Origin: Embiotoca jacksoni
Taxonomy: Eukaryota; Chordata; Actinopteri; Embiotocidae
NCBI GenBank assembly: GCA_022577435.1
Contig: JAKOON010000008.1
Location: forward strand, 12,657,501-12,721,500
Length of the DNA stretch: 64,000 bases
Reading direction: 5' to 3'
Positions 22,995 to 34,310 of this stretch are shown piece by piece. Below the pieces are notes generated by a model, which saw only the letters and a program-made list of their open reading frames with translations, was not told where the DNA came from and did no database searches. The position numbers and the translations under genes are program-made. Numbering within the stretch: the stretch's first letter is position 1; each line of letters begins with the position of its first letter.

Positions 22995-25900
22995 ATAAAG
23001 AAACCTCTAACCTTAAAGGACACACATATTTGTTTATGTCTGCATGTGTGTATATTTTTTGAGTGTGGGAGGAGGAGGAGCTGTCAATGGCTTGTCTCAT
23101 CTGCTGGCGGGCCCTCCATCCGTCAGGGCTTAAGTAGTTTTCCAACAGTACATTGACCTTGAGTGCCTGGTATCGATTTCCTGTGGTGTCGCACTGAGAG
23201 GGGTCGTTACCACATGGCCCCTGCCGTGGGGTGTGATCAGGAACAGATTCTTGAAATCCCGATGCGATGGTGATGGATCGCCAGCCTCTGCAGACCATCA
23301 ATCCTCACCTCCCGTAACCAGGGTGACACCTGCACTGAATTTATCATCATACAAACCACAGACATGGCATAGACTAGGATGCTGTGTTACACTGTAAAAT
23401 AAACTTTCACATAGGTATAAATAAACACACTCATTCATGTGTACTATGTCTGACCTTAGCAGAGAGTCATATCAAAGCATTACCTCCCTCAACTCATCCC
23501 TGACAGTCCCTTTGCTATCTACGAAGGACTTGTGATTAGAGCAGGGATAAAATGTAGATTGCTGATGTGACCAGATGACTTTTGAATAGATAAGAGTGTG
23601 TCCAGATATAGTTGTTCTACATATAAAAGTCATCTACACGGTATTTGCTTTTATACCGATATCCTGTCTGTCTCTCTGACTTTGTACCGAGGAGAAACTG
23701 CTTTAGAGTTTGAACGACAAATAAAATGACCTTTTCTCTCACACGATTATTTATCAAGATTTTTTAGCAAATGTATTCATCAGTGGTAACAAACATAACA
23801 AAAGGGTAATGGTATTTTCTCTGATTAAACAGAGACTCAAGCTGTGCAGTGGGTAAAAAAAATTAAAAAAAAATAAACAGTGGTCTAAACACAGCAATCC
23901 CACCCTTCAGTCTCTCTCAGCCTCCATTGTTCCCCTTTCCTTTTGTATCATATTCGTATCACATATTTTCTGTGTCTCTCATGTTCTCTCGGGGCAACAA
24001 GCATGGCTATTACGGGCCTTGTCTCAGAGGGAGAAGTCTCTGGTGCCATCCAGACCACAGCTCAGAGCCTCGGCTGCAGGCCCCATGTGGAGGAGAGCGG
24101 CTTACAAGCTTTACCCACCAGGAGAACACTCCCTCAGCACAATGCTCCTTTTCACTCGGTTCCTGTATAGGCGTCACACAAACCCACCGCGAGATTGAGC
24201 TAGAGGTTTTAAGGGCAGGCGCTCACACAGGAGCGCGTGCATGTTCAAGATCTTACATACAACTATGTCCCTATTTCATTAACTCTGACAGCGAAAGAGA
24301 TTAATGCAACGCATTAGTAATAGCAAAAAGCTGCACCCAGAGCCTAAAACTTCTCGATATGCAGATGCTTTACTCCCAACATCCTCACAGTAAGACGCGG
24401 ATTAGGTTCCATCAAAGGAGAAGACTGTAATCAATCGATTTCTTTTCTTTCTTTCTTTTTATCCTAGTTCTTCCACCAAAAGTAAAACTTCAAAATGTTC
24501 TTACTTTCTCTTTTCAATCAAAGTTGCTAAAATAGATTTAAATATATAAATATGTTATTTGCTGATGTCTGCTGCATACATTTTTTAAAAACATGACAAC
24601 ATATTGTAACAAGCCCAAGTCATCGACATTATAAGTAATCCTCTCAGCACTTCACATCATGGACTGACCGCACAGTACAACTGTTTATTAGACATAGCAT
24701 CTCACTGTGATTATTGTACAATACTAATGCCTTTTCATATGCTAATTCACACTATTTCTGTTCATTGTTCTTTGAAATGTTCCCCTTTGATCCACTCAGT
24801 TTGACAGTGGACTGGCCCCCCGTCTCACCAGTTTGATTGAAAGCCAAAGAAGACAGGACTAATCTATCCATACATAGAGGATGGCCGAGACCCAGCTCCA
24901 GAGCACCAGGCTTTGATAAGGAATGGCTCTGAATGATTCCTTAAACTATTGATTGGCTTGGAGATGACATTCAACAGCAGAGGGAAAAAAGACTTAAGAG
25001 AAAGATAAAATAAAGGGATTACTACTCATAATACTTTAAAGGGAAGGTTTGCGGATGTGAATATCTAAAGAGGGGAGGTCTTTCTTTTAAACTCAAAAAA
25101 TGTGTTCTCATTTGAATATCACATTTTGCCTCCCTTTCTATGAAAATACTATTGATTAAAATAACTGAACCTTTTTCTGTAAATAGCATAGATTTAACCA
25201 AACCCGAGGAGAATTTGCCAAATTAGGTGCCAAATAAAAAATGTATTCTGATTGCTGAAAATATAATGGGATGAATAAATTTAAGAAAGCAAACACTAAT
25301 AGTAAAGGATAGCACTTAAAAATAGAGCTATACTGGCATCAGTTTGCATAGTTTCCTTCATATTTGTGGTTTCAGCGTGGTACAGTAAATACATAAATAA
25401 AGGCATGGGGTTGGAGGGGTTGCAGTGGTTCTTCCTGTTTCCACTTGTGGTGTCCTTGTCCGTGGTCTACTTCTGGCTGCGCCGGCTGTTGTAGGAACAA
25501 CCTCCTTCTAACAGTTATTCAGTCTGTGCTCCACATAATTCAGCCTGGGAGGTACCGATCACCCCCCTACAGCAAACTAGTGACAAGACGTTGCTCATTT
25601 CTTCCACTACTCCACTACTTGTCTTTCCTTTTTCTTTATTTTTGATGGAGGAGAAGGGGGGTCATGCGGTTCTGGGTTGTTACATTTACAGTAGGACTTT
25701 AATGCATTTTCTTTTAAAATAACAGAATGACAGCAGTGACAGACAATCTTCAGAACTCTATAACCCCGTGTTCGTATCTCTGCGCCCTTCCTACCCCTGT
25801 GATCTGCCTTCCTCTCTCCCCTCTCAACATTGACAACAGCGTAATTTGAACTGTGTTTCCCTGGGGCCTAATCGTTTACTTCCTGCTTGCAGAATATGCA

Positions 25901-28889
25901 GCTATTGATTAGTTATCAGAGCCTAATTGGGGTGCAATCTCTCTCACCCTCAGATGTTCAAATCTATGATGGAAATGGCAGAAAGTAAATAAGCTAATAA
26001 TGCTGTAAATAGTTCTGGCAACTTGCCCTGTCATCCATAACAACAATCTCTTATTTTGTCCCCCTCTATCTTCTCAGAAGATAGGGAGAGAAGCTACAAT
26101 GAATAGATGCTGAATGAATTAACACCATTTGTTTATTAGATCCATGTCATTGCTGTTTCTCCTAGTTTCTCTGTGCATTGTAAGGTCTGACCTACATGTC
26201 TTAAAGCACCAGGAAGCTGCTCAGCTTTCTACACTTCTCTGCTTCCCTCGGCTCACAGCTCAGCTTGGCCTCTCTGGAATACTGTGGGCGGCTCCGGCCA
26301 CAGCTCCCACTGTGCCGGAGCACGGTGCAGAGCACGACTGGAATGGGAATAGACAGTTAATGGGCACTTAGAGAATGGTGAAAACATTTTCCTCTGGAGA
26401 TTCAGTGGTTTGGAGATTTCTCGATGGGACATAGCCTGGCCAGCACCCCGTCGCTCTCTGCCTCTATGTCTATGTCTATTTTTCAGCTCACTTACCCACT
26501 TTGTCTTCATTTTTACTTTGATTGCCAATATCATGCTCTGCTTATTCCAACCTGGATATTTTGTTTCCTCTATTTATTTATAGTACAATACTGATCAACT
26601 GTTAGCATACCGAGAGGGTGAATTGCATATTCATCACTGATACAAACTGGGTGCAACTGGTAGTACCATGCAGTTCACCAATCCTGACTGAAGTTTTCCT
26701 TCATCCATTTCCTGGCACTCCTGTCACTGGACAGGTTTGGACACCAAAACCAGTCTGCTTACGGCTGTCTGTGAGGCTCTGAGTTTAGAGTGGAGCCTTG
26801 AGCTCCATGCCCAGCAGCAGTGTCTGGTGATGGGTACTGGCTGGGCCCCAAGCCTCACGTCCAGTCCAGACATATGAGAATACCGTTGAGTCTGGTGTCA
26901 CCTCAGGATAGGCTGGAGTCAGCTGCACATTTTCCGAACTTTACGCTCTGCTTTGGACTACATTGCTAGATCGCTGTCTTGTTTCCATCCAACCAACACC
27001 TCATATAAGGCTGGACCCCAACTTCTATTTACTATAGATTTTATAGTGTTTACTTTTTTGTTATAAAAAGTGTTTTCCAATTTCAATGTTTTTTCTTCAT
27101 CTGAAGCCATTTTGGAAAAATACTTGAGACAGGCATGGGGTTGATAAGCTTAGTTCTTGCTAAGTTTTCGTTACAATGTGTTGAATCCAAAGATATATTT
27201 TCATGGTCAAAAGTTGTATTATTACACTGTATAAAATAAATAGTTGGTACATTATAAAATACACTAAATAGTGTCATCATTGAGAGAGAGAGAAATGGTT
27301 TGAGTATTTTTAGGTCAACTGTTTTTACACTCAATCCCATTTTTCTTGCACGTTTTTACACTTTTCACGAGGACCTGACATTTGCATATGATTCATACTT
27401 TCATGTTAGCAGTTTGTTTATCCTGGCTGGTGATATCAGATAAACTTAAATAAAAATAAATTGTAGGCTCAGTGGTGCCGTAATATTACAATATATTGGA
27501 ACTATACCTGTTCGAATAAACATTACAAGAATATACACGTCAAAGCCCACTAATGACTCCTGACTTCTCTGCCGTGTACACTCAGTGTTTTCTGCCACAG
27601 TACAGAATGTGGCACAGAGGATTGTTGAAGTGTAGGTGCTTATTCTCCAAGAGTGAAGGATATGTGCGCCAGTGGGAGGGATGAAATCTGCGATGGGAGG
27701 CAGAAGTGTCCAAATGTGACCCCCTCAGCAGAACCATCCAACTCTAAAGGCTATCTAATTGACTGGCCGGTGCTCTCCTGCCTCCCTCCATCCTCCCCCA
27801 GTCCCTGTGGATAGACATCAGATGGATTGGGTGAACTTGCCCCTAATCAAGACCCATTCACCACTAATGAGAGTACGGTTAATGACCAAATAATGTGTGC
27901 GTGTGTGAGTCTGCATTAGGTCAGTGTGTCAGTAAGGCAGGAGATGCATAAAGCTTGAGATGGGCAAGAAGCCTAAAAAAAAAAAGCTGAAAATATTGTA
28001 TTTGACTAAATTGACTTTAACAGGTAAAAAACAGCTTTGAAAAGTACAAAGTTCATCTGATTAACTAAAACTGAGGCAAAGCATGATTAACTATGGCAAA
28101 CACAACTGTGGTTTTAGAAAACGTACGGTGACACATGGAATATGATTTGATGAAATATAAATAAATTGAACTGAAAATACACTTAGGAGAAACTCCATTG
28201 TTTGGCCAACATTAGTTAATGTGGTTGAGTAGACAGAACAGACTCCTGGACAGTAGCTCCTAAATGTGTTTGTTAGCCTCCTGTTCACAACGATGGATCT
28301 CCTTTAGCCTGCTGATTGAAACCTGTCAGGATTAAGATTGTAGAGACACTGTAAGGGAAGGAGTTGGGGGAATGACAAAGCTGATTAAAAATGTTTTATA
28401 AATAAATACAATTCTAAAGAAATACACAAGTTGTGCTTTCAGTCCCAGGGGTGCGCAAGGGGAGGATTGCAAAATGCAACCTTAGTCGATGTGCTAACAG
28501 GACTATTTAATTCAGTGTTACTAACAACAAACTGCCCTAAGGAAACATATTCCTCAATTGACATTGAACTTCGAAAGGCAATGAGAAAGAGGGCTCTAGT
28601 CGAATATCTACAGTGTGTTGCTCTGTTTCTCCTTAAGTTTTTTGCTCGTGCATTGGCCATTTCAGCACATTTGTAAGCTGGTCACTGAAAAAAAAATGAA
28701 TTTAAAAAAAAAAAAAATTTTGGGCCCTGTAATTATTACCTCAACTGTTTGTTAAAATTATTATTTAAGTGCTTTTTACTTCAAAATGTCACCTTTTTAT
28801 CCAATCTGTTACTTGGTGTTTGTTTGTAGTTATGTAGTCTAATTTTCAAGTAAATTGAATTAGTCACACAAGTTGATATTTACTTAACT
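22993..28889. other. Intergenic, with an unassigned GC-richer open stretch
   Basis: No known gene is recognised. The segment 23090-23310 is GC-richer than its surroundings and stays open in two minus-strand frames, but neither product matches a family I know. Parts around 25840-25950 and 27750-27890 are rich in TAAT and TGAT cores and are candidate conserved regulatory elements. Confidence 0.3.
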
Positions 28890-28963
28890 CCCGCATTGTC
28901 TGCACAACCTGACACAAGAAAGTAAAGCTTACTCAGGTAGCGCAAGTGAATCTGGCAACCCTG
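28890..28963 (-). mobile_element. Possible hAT-type terminus
   Basis: On the minus strand, sequence starting at 28963 reads CAGGGTTGCCAGATTCACTT, which resembles a hAT-like terminal repeat. Neither the matching second end nor a target duplication was found, so this is a weak call. Confidence 0.3.
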
Positions 28964-29436
28964 AGTGTCCCGGCCGGTGACGTCTGAGGAGAGTCGGCGC
29001 TCTTTTCCGTCACAGACACGTGCACAGCCGGACCTGGCAGGACTGCAGACTTCCACCATCGATGGCTCCATTTACCTACATGCACAAAATTCGGTGGACA
29101 CATGTATCACAGCTAGACATACAAAAAAGTTCCAACGCACCATTACGTCAACTCAACAGGAAGTCCGCCATTTTTAATTTAGTTGCCATTTTTGGCGATT
29201 CACACATGTTGTACTTTAACAATCTCCTCCTTCAGATTTTGTCGGACCGACTTGGATTTAAGTCTGCGCACTCTGAACATGTTTGAAATTAAAAGTTATC
29301 AAAATAATTTGTTTTCATCGATCGGTGTGCCCGTGGCATGGCGGCCATAAAGTGACCCAAAAGTCATGCTATGGCATGTTGTTCAAAAAATGACTGCCAT
29401 TTTCAAAGTCAAAAATGACATGATTTTTTTTTAAGT

Positions 29437-29520
29437 CATGAGAAAGGGGGGAATTAAACCCCAAACGTTCTAGTTGAGAGGCAGCAGTGGTAACCACTGT
29501 GCCACCAACCTTCCCAGGAG
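29437..29520 (-). repeat. tRNA-like SINE/MITE head, minus strand
   Basis: Read on the minus strand it gives GGTGGCACAGTGGTTACCAC, then TGCTGCCTC and TTTGGGGTTTAATTCC. This resembles the 'GGTGGCGCAGTGGTTAGCAC ... GGGTTCGAATCC' module of many fish repeats and the A/B boxes of a pol III promoter. It is degenerate and does not encode a tRNA. Confidence 0.45.
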
Positions 29521-29834
29521 TTAGACAGCATTGTGACAAATCTTTGGCTCACTGCAACCTATGACTCCATGGTCCATAAATATTGTTTCAAATGCGACCA
29601 AAATTGCCGCAGACATTCTTTGGAAAGTATATATACGTGTTTTCAAGGGGATTTGCAGTGATATTAAATATCTTCCTGTAATGTGTAGTGGACGCAAAAC
29701 TTTTTCAATTTCTCTAAACGTTTCAACTTCACTAAAACTTGAATCACCATCAACAGGCCAAGGTGGAATTTGAACCATTAATATCAACCTTGGTAAAATA
29801 GAATATTTTACCTGTTGAGTTAACCAGACTGTCG

Positions 29835-29857
29835 GTTAACCCTAACCCTAACCCTAA
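29835..29857. repeat. Short interstitial telomere-like repeat
   Basis: Three CCCTAA units preceded by a GTTAA remnant. The array is short and could be chance or part of the surrounding repeat rather than a true telomeric insertion. Confidence 0.7.
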
Positions 29858-30043
29858 AGCTCTGAGTGAACTCCGTGACACACTTTCTCCTGCCGCGACT
29901 CCTCCGGCACCGAAGATAATCCAGCAGTCTACGACGCCGACGCCGAGCTGGAAACGACCTCATGAAGACAAGGGTTTGAGCCCCGCTCAGGTATCACACA
30001 TGGTTCATGGTTTACCCGCCGAGGTAACACACACGATTTATTA

Positions 30044-30196
30044 ATAAGCCACATGGTTCACAGAGAGCGAATCCCTATAAGGGTAAGCCACGTGGTTCAC
30101 GGAGGGCGAGACCTCCTAAGGCAAATCCCTCTAAGGGTAAGCCACATGGTTCATGGGGGCTGAGTCCCCCTAAGGCAGGTCCCTCCAAGGGTAAAC
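30044..30196. repeat. Degenerate minisatellite, 54-bp period
   Basis: The motif GTAAGCCAC(A/G)TGGTTCA recurs at 30083 and 30137, with a shortened copy (GTAAACCAC) at 30191 and a partial first copy at 30044. The 54-bp spacing is exact between the full copies. Each unit also carries (A/T)CCCT(C)TAAGG and a purine-rich GGAGGGCGAG-type segment. Confidence 0.75.
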
Positions 30197-30284
30197 CACT
30201 CGTGTTTGTACATGCAGTCATACTAATACTAAACCAAAGGTCAACAACAATACAAAGCTCAAAAAGAGACTTTTATTTTGCATT

Positions 30285-30340
30285 ATGCACTGGTTAGAGC
30301 AGTTGCCTCACAGTGAGAAGTAACTTGAGGTTGAACTTGC
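30285..30340 (+). repeat. tRNA-like SINE/MITE head, plus strand
   Basis: GCACTGGTTAGAGCAGTTGC followed by CTCACAGTGAGAAG resembles the same module as the copy at 29437-29520, here in the opposite orientation. It is degenerate. Confidence 0.4.
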
Positions 30341-30359
30341 ATGTCAGTTCAGAAAAAGG

Positions 30360-30409
30360 AAGTATATAGTATAGAGTATATAGTATATATTACAGAGTAT
30401 ATAGTATAG
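30360..30409. repeat. Short AGTATATAGT tandem repeat
   Basis: AGTATATAGTATAG-type units repeat about three times in 50 bp of AT-rich sequence. Confidence 0.75.
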
Positions 30410-30705
30410 CCAGGGCGATGCGGCTAAATTTGATGTTTCGTCGTGACACAAGAAGTTGATGTTTAAGGTCAAACGATGCTCCAAACCTCATGAAACTTGC
30501 GTCAAGCACCAACGTTCATGAGTTTTTGAAGATGTTAAAGCTGCCAAAAAAAAGCCTTTTTTTTTTTTCTTTTTTTTTTAAAGAAGAATAAGGAACGAGA
30601 TCGAGAAAAATATTATAACTGCATATCGTGCGGGGATCCAGCGGGTCGGGGCCGCCGGCTCCCCGACGTGCAGCGTGCGAGGACCCGCATATCAGACTAA
30701 ATCAG

Positions 30706-30729
30706 ATTAAAACTGCAAGCAGTTTTAAT
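30706..30729. repeat. Perfect 11-bp inverted repeat
   Basis: ATTAAAACTGC and GCAGTTTTAAT are exact reverse complements separated by AA. The hairpin lies near the right edge of the composite repeat block and may be a terminal structure of that element. Confidence 0.85.
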
Positions 30730-30745
30730 TTTCTTTTTACATTCT

Positions 30746-33700
30746 TGTTTGCTAGTTAGTTTAAAGTCAGTGTTTCAGTAATGGATACTTCACATCAGCA
30801 TGAGCTTATCAGGTTAGCTTGCTAGTTAGTTAGTTATCCTGCTGGCATACGTGCTTCCAGCTTTTCTCTGCAGTCTGTGGCTTCGAGAGACACGCTGCTA
30901 ACGTTTGTGGCCAGGTGTTCGGATGCAGAAGAGGATGTGGTGATTTTACAACACTGGTAAGAGTCACACTCATGCTGTATGCATTTTCTGCGAGCCAAAA
31001 TGCCTTACTTGACTTCTTTGCAGCATACTTTGCTGCTAATAAATGTAATGGCTAAGTTATGTGGCGTGGGTAACTTTTTTCAGATTAACAAATATCCAGC
31101 TCACGCATAATTGCATGAGGGTTCCTGTCTGATATTTATCTGCAGTTGATTTGCTGTTTTGAATGAAAAACATGTTCTTGGTATGTTGTACTTAGAGATA
31201 TAAAGATATTTCACTTATTTATGACAAAGATCTATTTTAAACTGATTCATTCCTCATTTCTGTATTTATTTCAGACACAGCTTCTTCCTGTTGAGATGGG
31301 TACCCCCGCAAAGCTCTGCATCATTTTGAGATGATGGCAGTCACATGAAGACATGGATTTCTTTTTGTGGACAGTTTTTCCACTGAGCTATATTGAAGTA
31401 CAAGAAAAGGCAAAATACTTGAATACTTTTGATTTTACAAATATTAATAGTAAGTCAATTTTACTTGAGTATTTCCTGCGTAAAAATTACAACGGATTTC
31501 TGTGTGGAAATTGTTACTGAGCTTTTTTTTTTAATGTAAAACTCACTCCAAATCTAAGTTCTCCAGATAGGTGGAAAGATGGCGTTGTGTGCACCAATAA
31601 TAAAGGCAATGATAATGAAAAGTGACCTGAAACGTGTACGTGTATGTGTGAGGAAGTGAGGGGGATGTGGGCTACAGGATATCACTGATCTCACTCTCCC
31701 TCTTTATCACTCTACAACCTTCATCTCATCCCCGGAGGATCTTTTTCGATCTGTTTAAAACTGGTAACATCGAAGTAGGTCTTTGACCAGAACTTAAACA
31801 GACCCCCAAGAATCTCTTTCTCTTATTCTTTGGTGTGCTTGGTGTCCCCATGAGAGCTTAGAACTAGACACCCATTAAAAAGGCCCTGGATGACCATTTG
31901 CCAGTCTACAATACCCCTTTAAGAGCACAGGATAGCGCATTAAATGGGCTCTTTTGGAGCTGATTGTGTGTCATCTCTGGAGCAGATTAGACAGCAGGCA
32001 GCATCGTCTTTGGTGGAGCAGCATGCTCCCCTCTGCCACAGGAGAGACGACTGTGAGGAGTCATCCATCACTGCTTTTGTGAAGTCCTTTCACAAGGGAA
32101 TGAGCAACTAATGACTGCTTTGCTAGGGTTGGAGATGGAGCATAACAGGGTCTTCTTTTCTGAGATGAGGGGTGGGACATGATTTTTATTATGTGATTGC
32201 AACTTTGGCTAAATGCAAAGTATTTTGTCCAAGTGTGTGTAAACACATAAGAGCTGTAAGTTGTAGAGACTGTGGCTTTCTTTCTCAGTTGTGCACTATA
32301 GGGTTAAGCCGAGAGCCGCTCCGGCTGGATTGTATTCTGTTCCTCCACACTGTGCGGGGCCAGGGAGGGGGAAGGGAAACAGGAGATTTATGTCCTTCTA
32401 TGACACATGCTGCTCTAGGTCTCATGTTAATGGAAAATGAGATGTTTAAGAGTCTGGCAGAGAAATACAGCTCTCTTTAAATCCTCTGCTTGTCAGCCAG
32501 TGTAACAGCATTATAACTATAGTCCAGCATGATAATGCTGTTAATGACAGTAATATGTCACATTTTCGGCAGACTTTCATGCTTCTTTTTTTGTCTGCGT
32601 CATAGTGCAGTCTTCAGCTGTTTTGAATACAGCTTACATGACGCTGCGTGACTAGTTATGCCAGGCTAAATGCTGCATCTACATGAAAGAATTTGATATG
32701 GCTTGCAGAAGCCAAAGAAGTGAAAGAAAAAGTGTTTCTGTGACTGAACTGATTACTATTCAGACAGCTAGCTCATTCACAGTGAGCGACCAGTTTATCA
32801 ACATGTCTTCCCACTCTTTGCCTGTACACTGAAAGGTCTGTCAGGGAAATGGGTTCACAATGCTTTACCTAAGGACTGTGAGAAAATGAACTGGGTCATA
32901 ATTTTGTAATCTTTTCCAAACAAGGACGGACAATTCCATACTTTCCAGTGATCACAGTCTGCCATTGTCCATCCAATCCGACATTCCCATAATGCCCACG
33001 TGTTTCAGATGCCTCCTTCTTCCTTGTTTCTTCAATTCTGTGTCTGTTTACTTTCTAAAGGGCTCTCTCTGCCCTCTGTTCTCAGCCTTGCAGCCCACTG
33101 CTTTGTGGGAGAGGAATGGAGACTGTAGTAGCTGCTGGGCTTCTCGATGACGCTGAGGCCTTTGGTACCAGATACATAACTGAGACTATACGTTTTTGGA
33201 AAGTTAAATCTTTTCGTTAAATTTGCCAAGTTAAGGTTTAATATGAGAAGGTTTACATGGATATAGAAATAACTGCATGTGAGCTATAGCCATATCAGCA
33301 TGTACTGCCCAAATCGCTACGGTAAGAAAATAACAGGACATTTGACTACGAAATGTTTTTGTGGACAGCTGTGTGTTCTTTCATGCACAAAAGAACTCAT
33401 GCATGGCTCAGAGGTGATTGAGATTTGAAAAATGCTTTTGAGATTGAGGTGGAGTTGTCGGTCAATATAAAGAGTAAAGAGGTGACCACACAAGAGAAGA
33501 TGAAAATGAGGATAAATAGAGCAAAAAAACTATCAGAGAGATATCAATGATTATTGGTTTGGCAAATTCAGCAGTTGGGTATATTACAAAAAAAATATTA
33601 GTACGTAAATTAGGAAAGTGTGCACAGCTAGACCAGAAAATGGCAAACCAGTTGATAGATTGAGGAGCTCTAGTCTTTGCATGGTGAAGAAGAGATTTCA

Positions 33701-34271
33701 TGAATAGAACTGCAGATGAAGAAAAACTAAACGTGTCTAAACTGTCCAAATACTTGCAATCTGAACTAGATATTTCTGCGAGCACACTATCCAGACTCCA
33801 TGATCAAACACTGGTGTGGAAAAACACTTTTGAATGCTATCTATTTTTATTGTTTGAATTTCCCTCAAAATTGTTTGTAGTGCAAAATTTTACAAAATGT
33901 ACAACTTTCAGACCATGCTGTTTGGTTTTGTTAGGTTCTGTCTCTAATTTCAATCTTCACATCATTGCAGTATATTTGTGTAGGTATTCCTGCCTAATGT
34001 GATTTGATTTACAGACAGTACAGGTTCTTTAAAACTTTACTTCTGTTGTTAATGGAAATGCAGATGAGAACACAGCAAAGCTTATATAAGCAGTGTGTTT
34101 TCTACTGAGCCATGAAATATATGTTATCTCCTCTGTAATGGCCTCAGTACCACCATCAAATTTGCAATATAGTGCCTGGAGATGGTTATCACTGCCGGAC
34201 ATCCCTGTTCAACACTTCAACCCCAGCTCACCCTCATCAACCAACCAATCCCTAAAATAACAATAGGGGAG

Positions 34272-34310
<39 letters not shown>

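Larger units (their letters stand above)
29140..30745. repeat. Composite interspersed-repeat block
   Basis: The outer parts (about 29140-29360 and 30410-30745) contain phrases I associate from memory with a large unclassified teleost repeat: CCGCCATTTTT, GAAATTAAAAGTTATCAAAA, CTCCAAACCTCATGAAACTT and AACTGCAAGCAGTTTTAA. Between them are tRNA-like pieces, telomere-like repeats, a GC-rich open stretch and a 54-bp tandem repeat. The block looks like an old element disrupted by later insertions. The classification is from memory and unverified. Confidence 0.45.

Noticed and set aside
29437..30340. tRNA genes
   Set aside because: The tRNA-like segments are degenerate and cannot form a cloverleaf with an anticodon arm. 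They fit SINE/MITE modules better.
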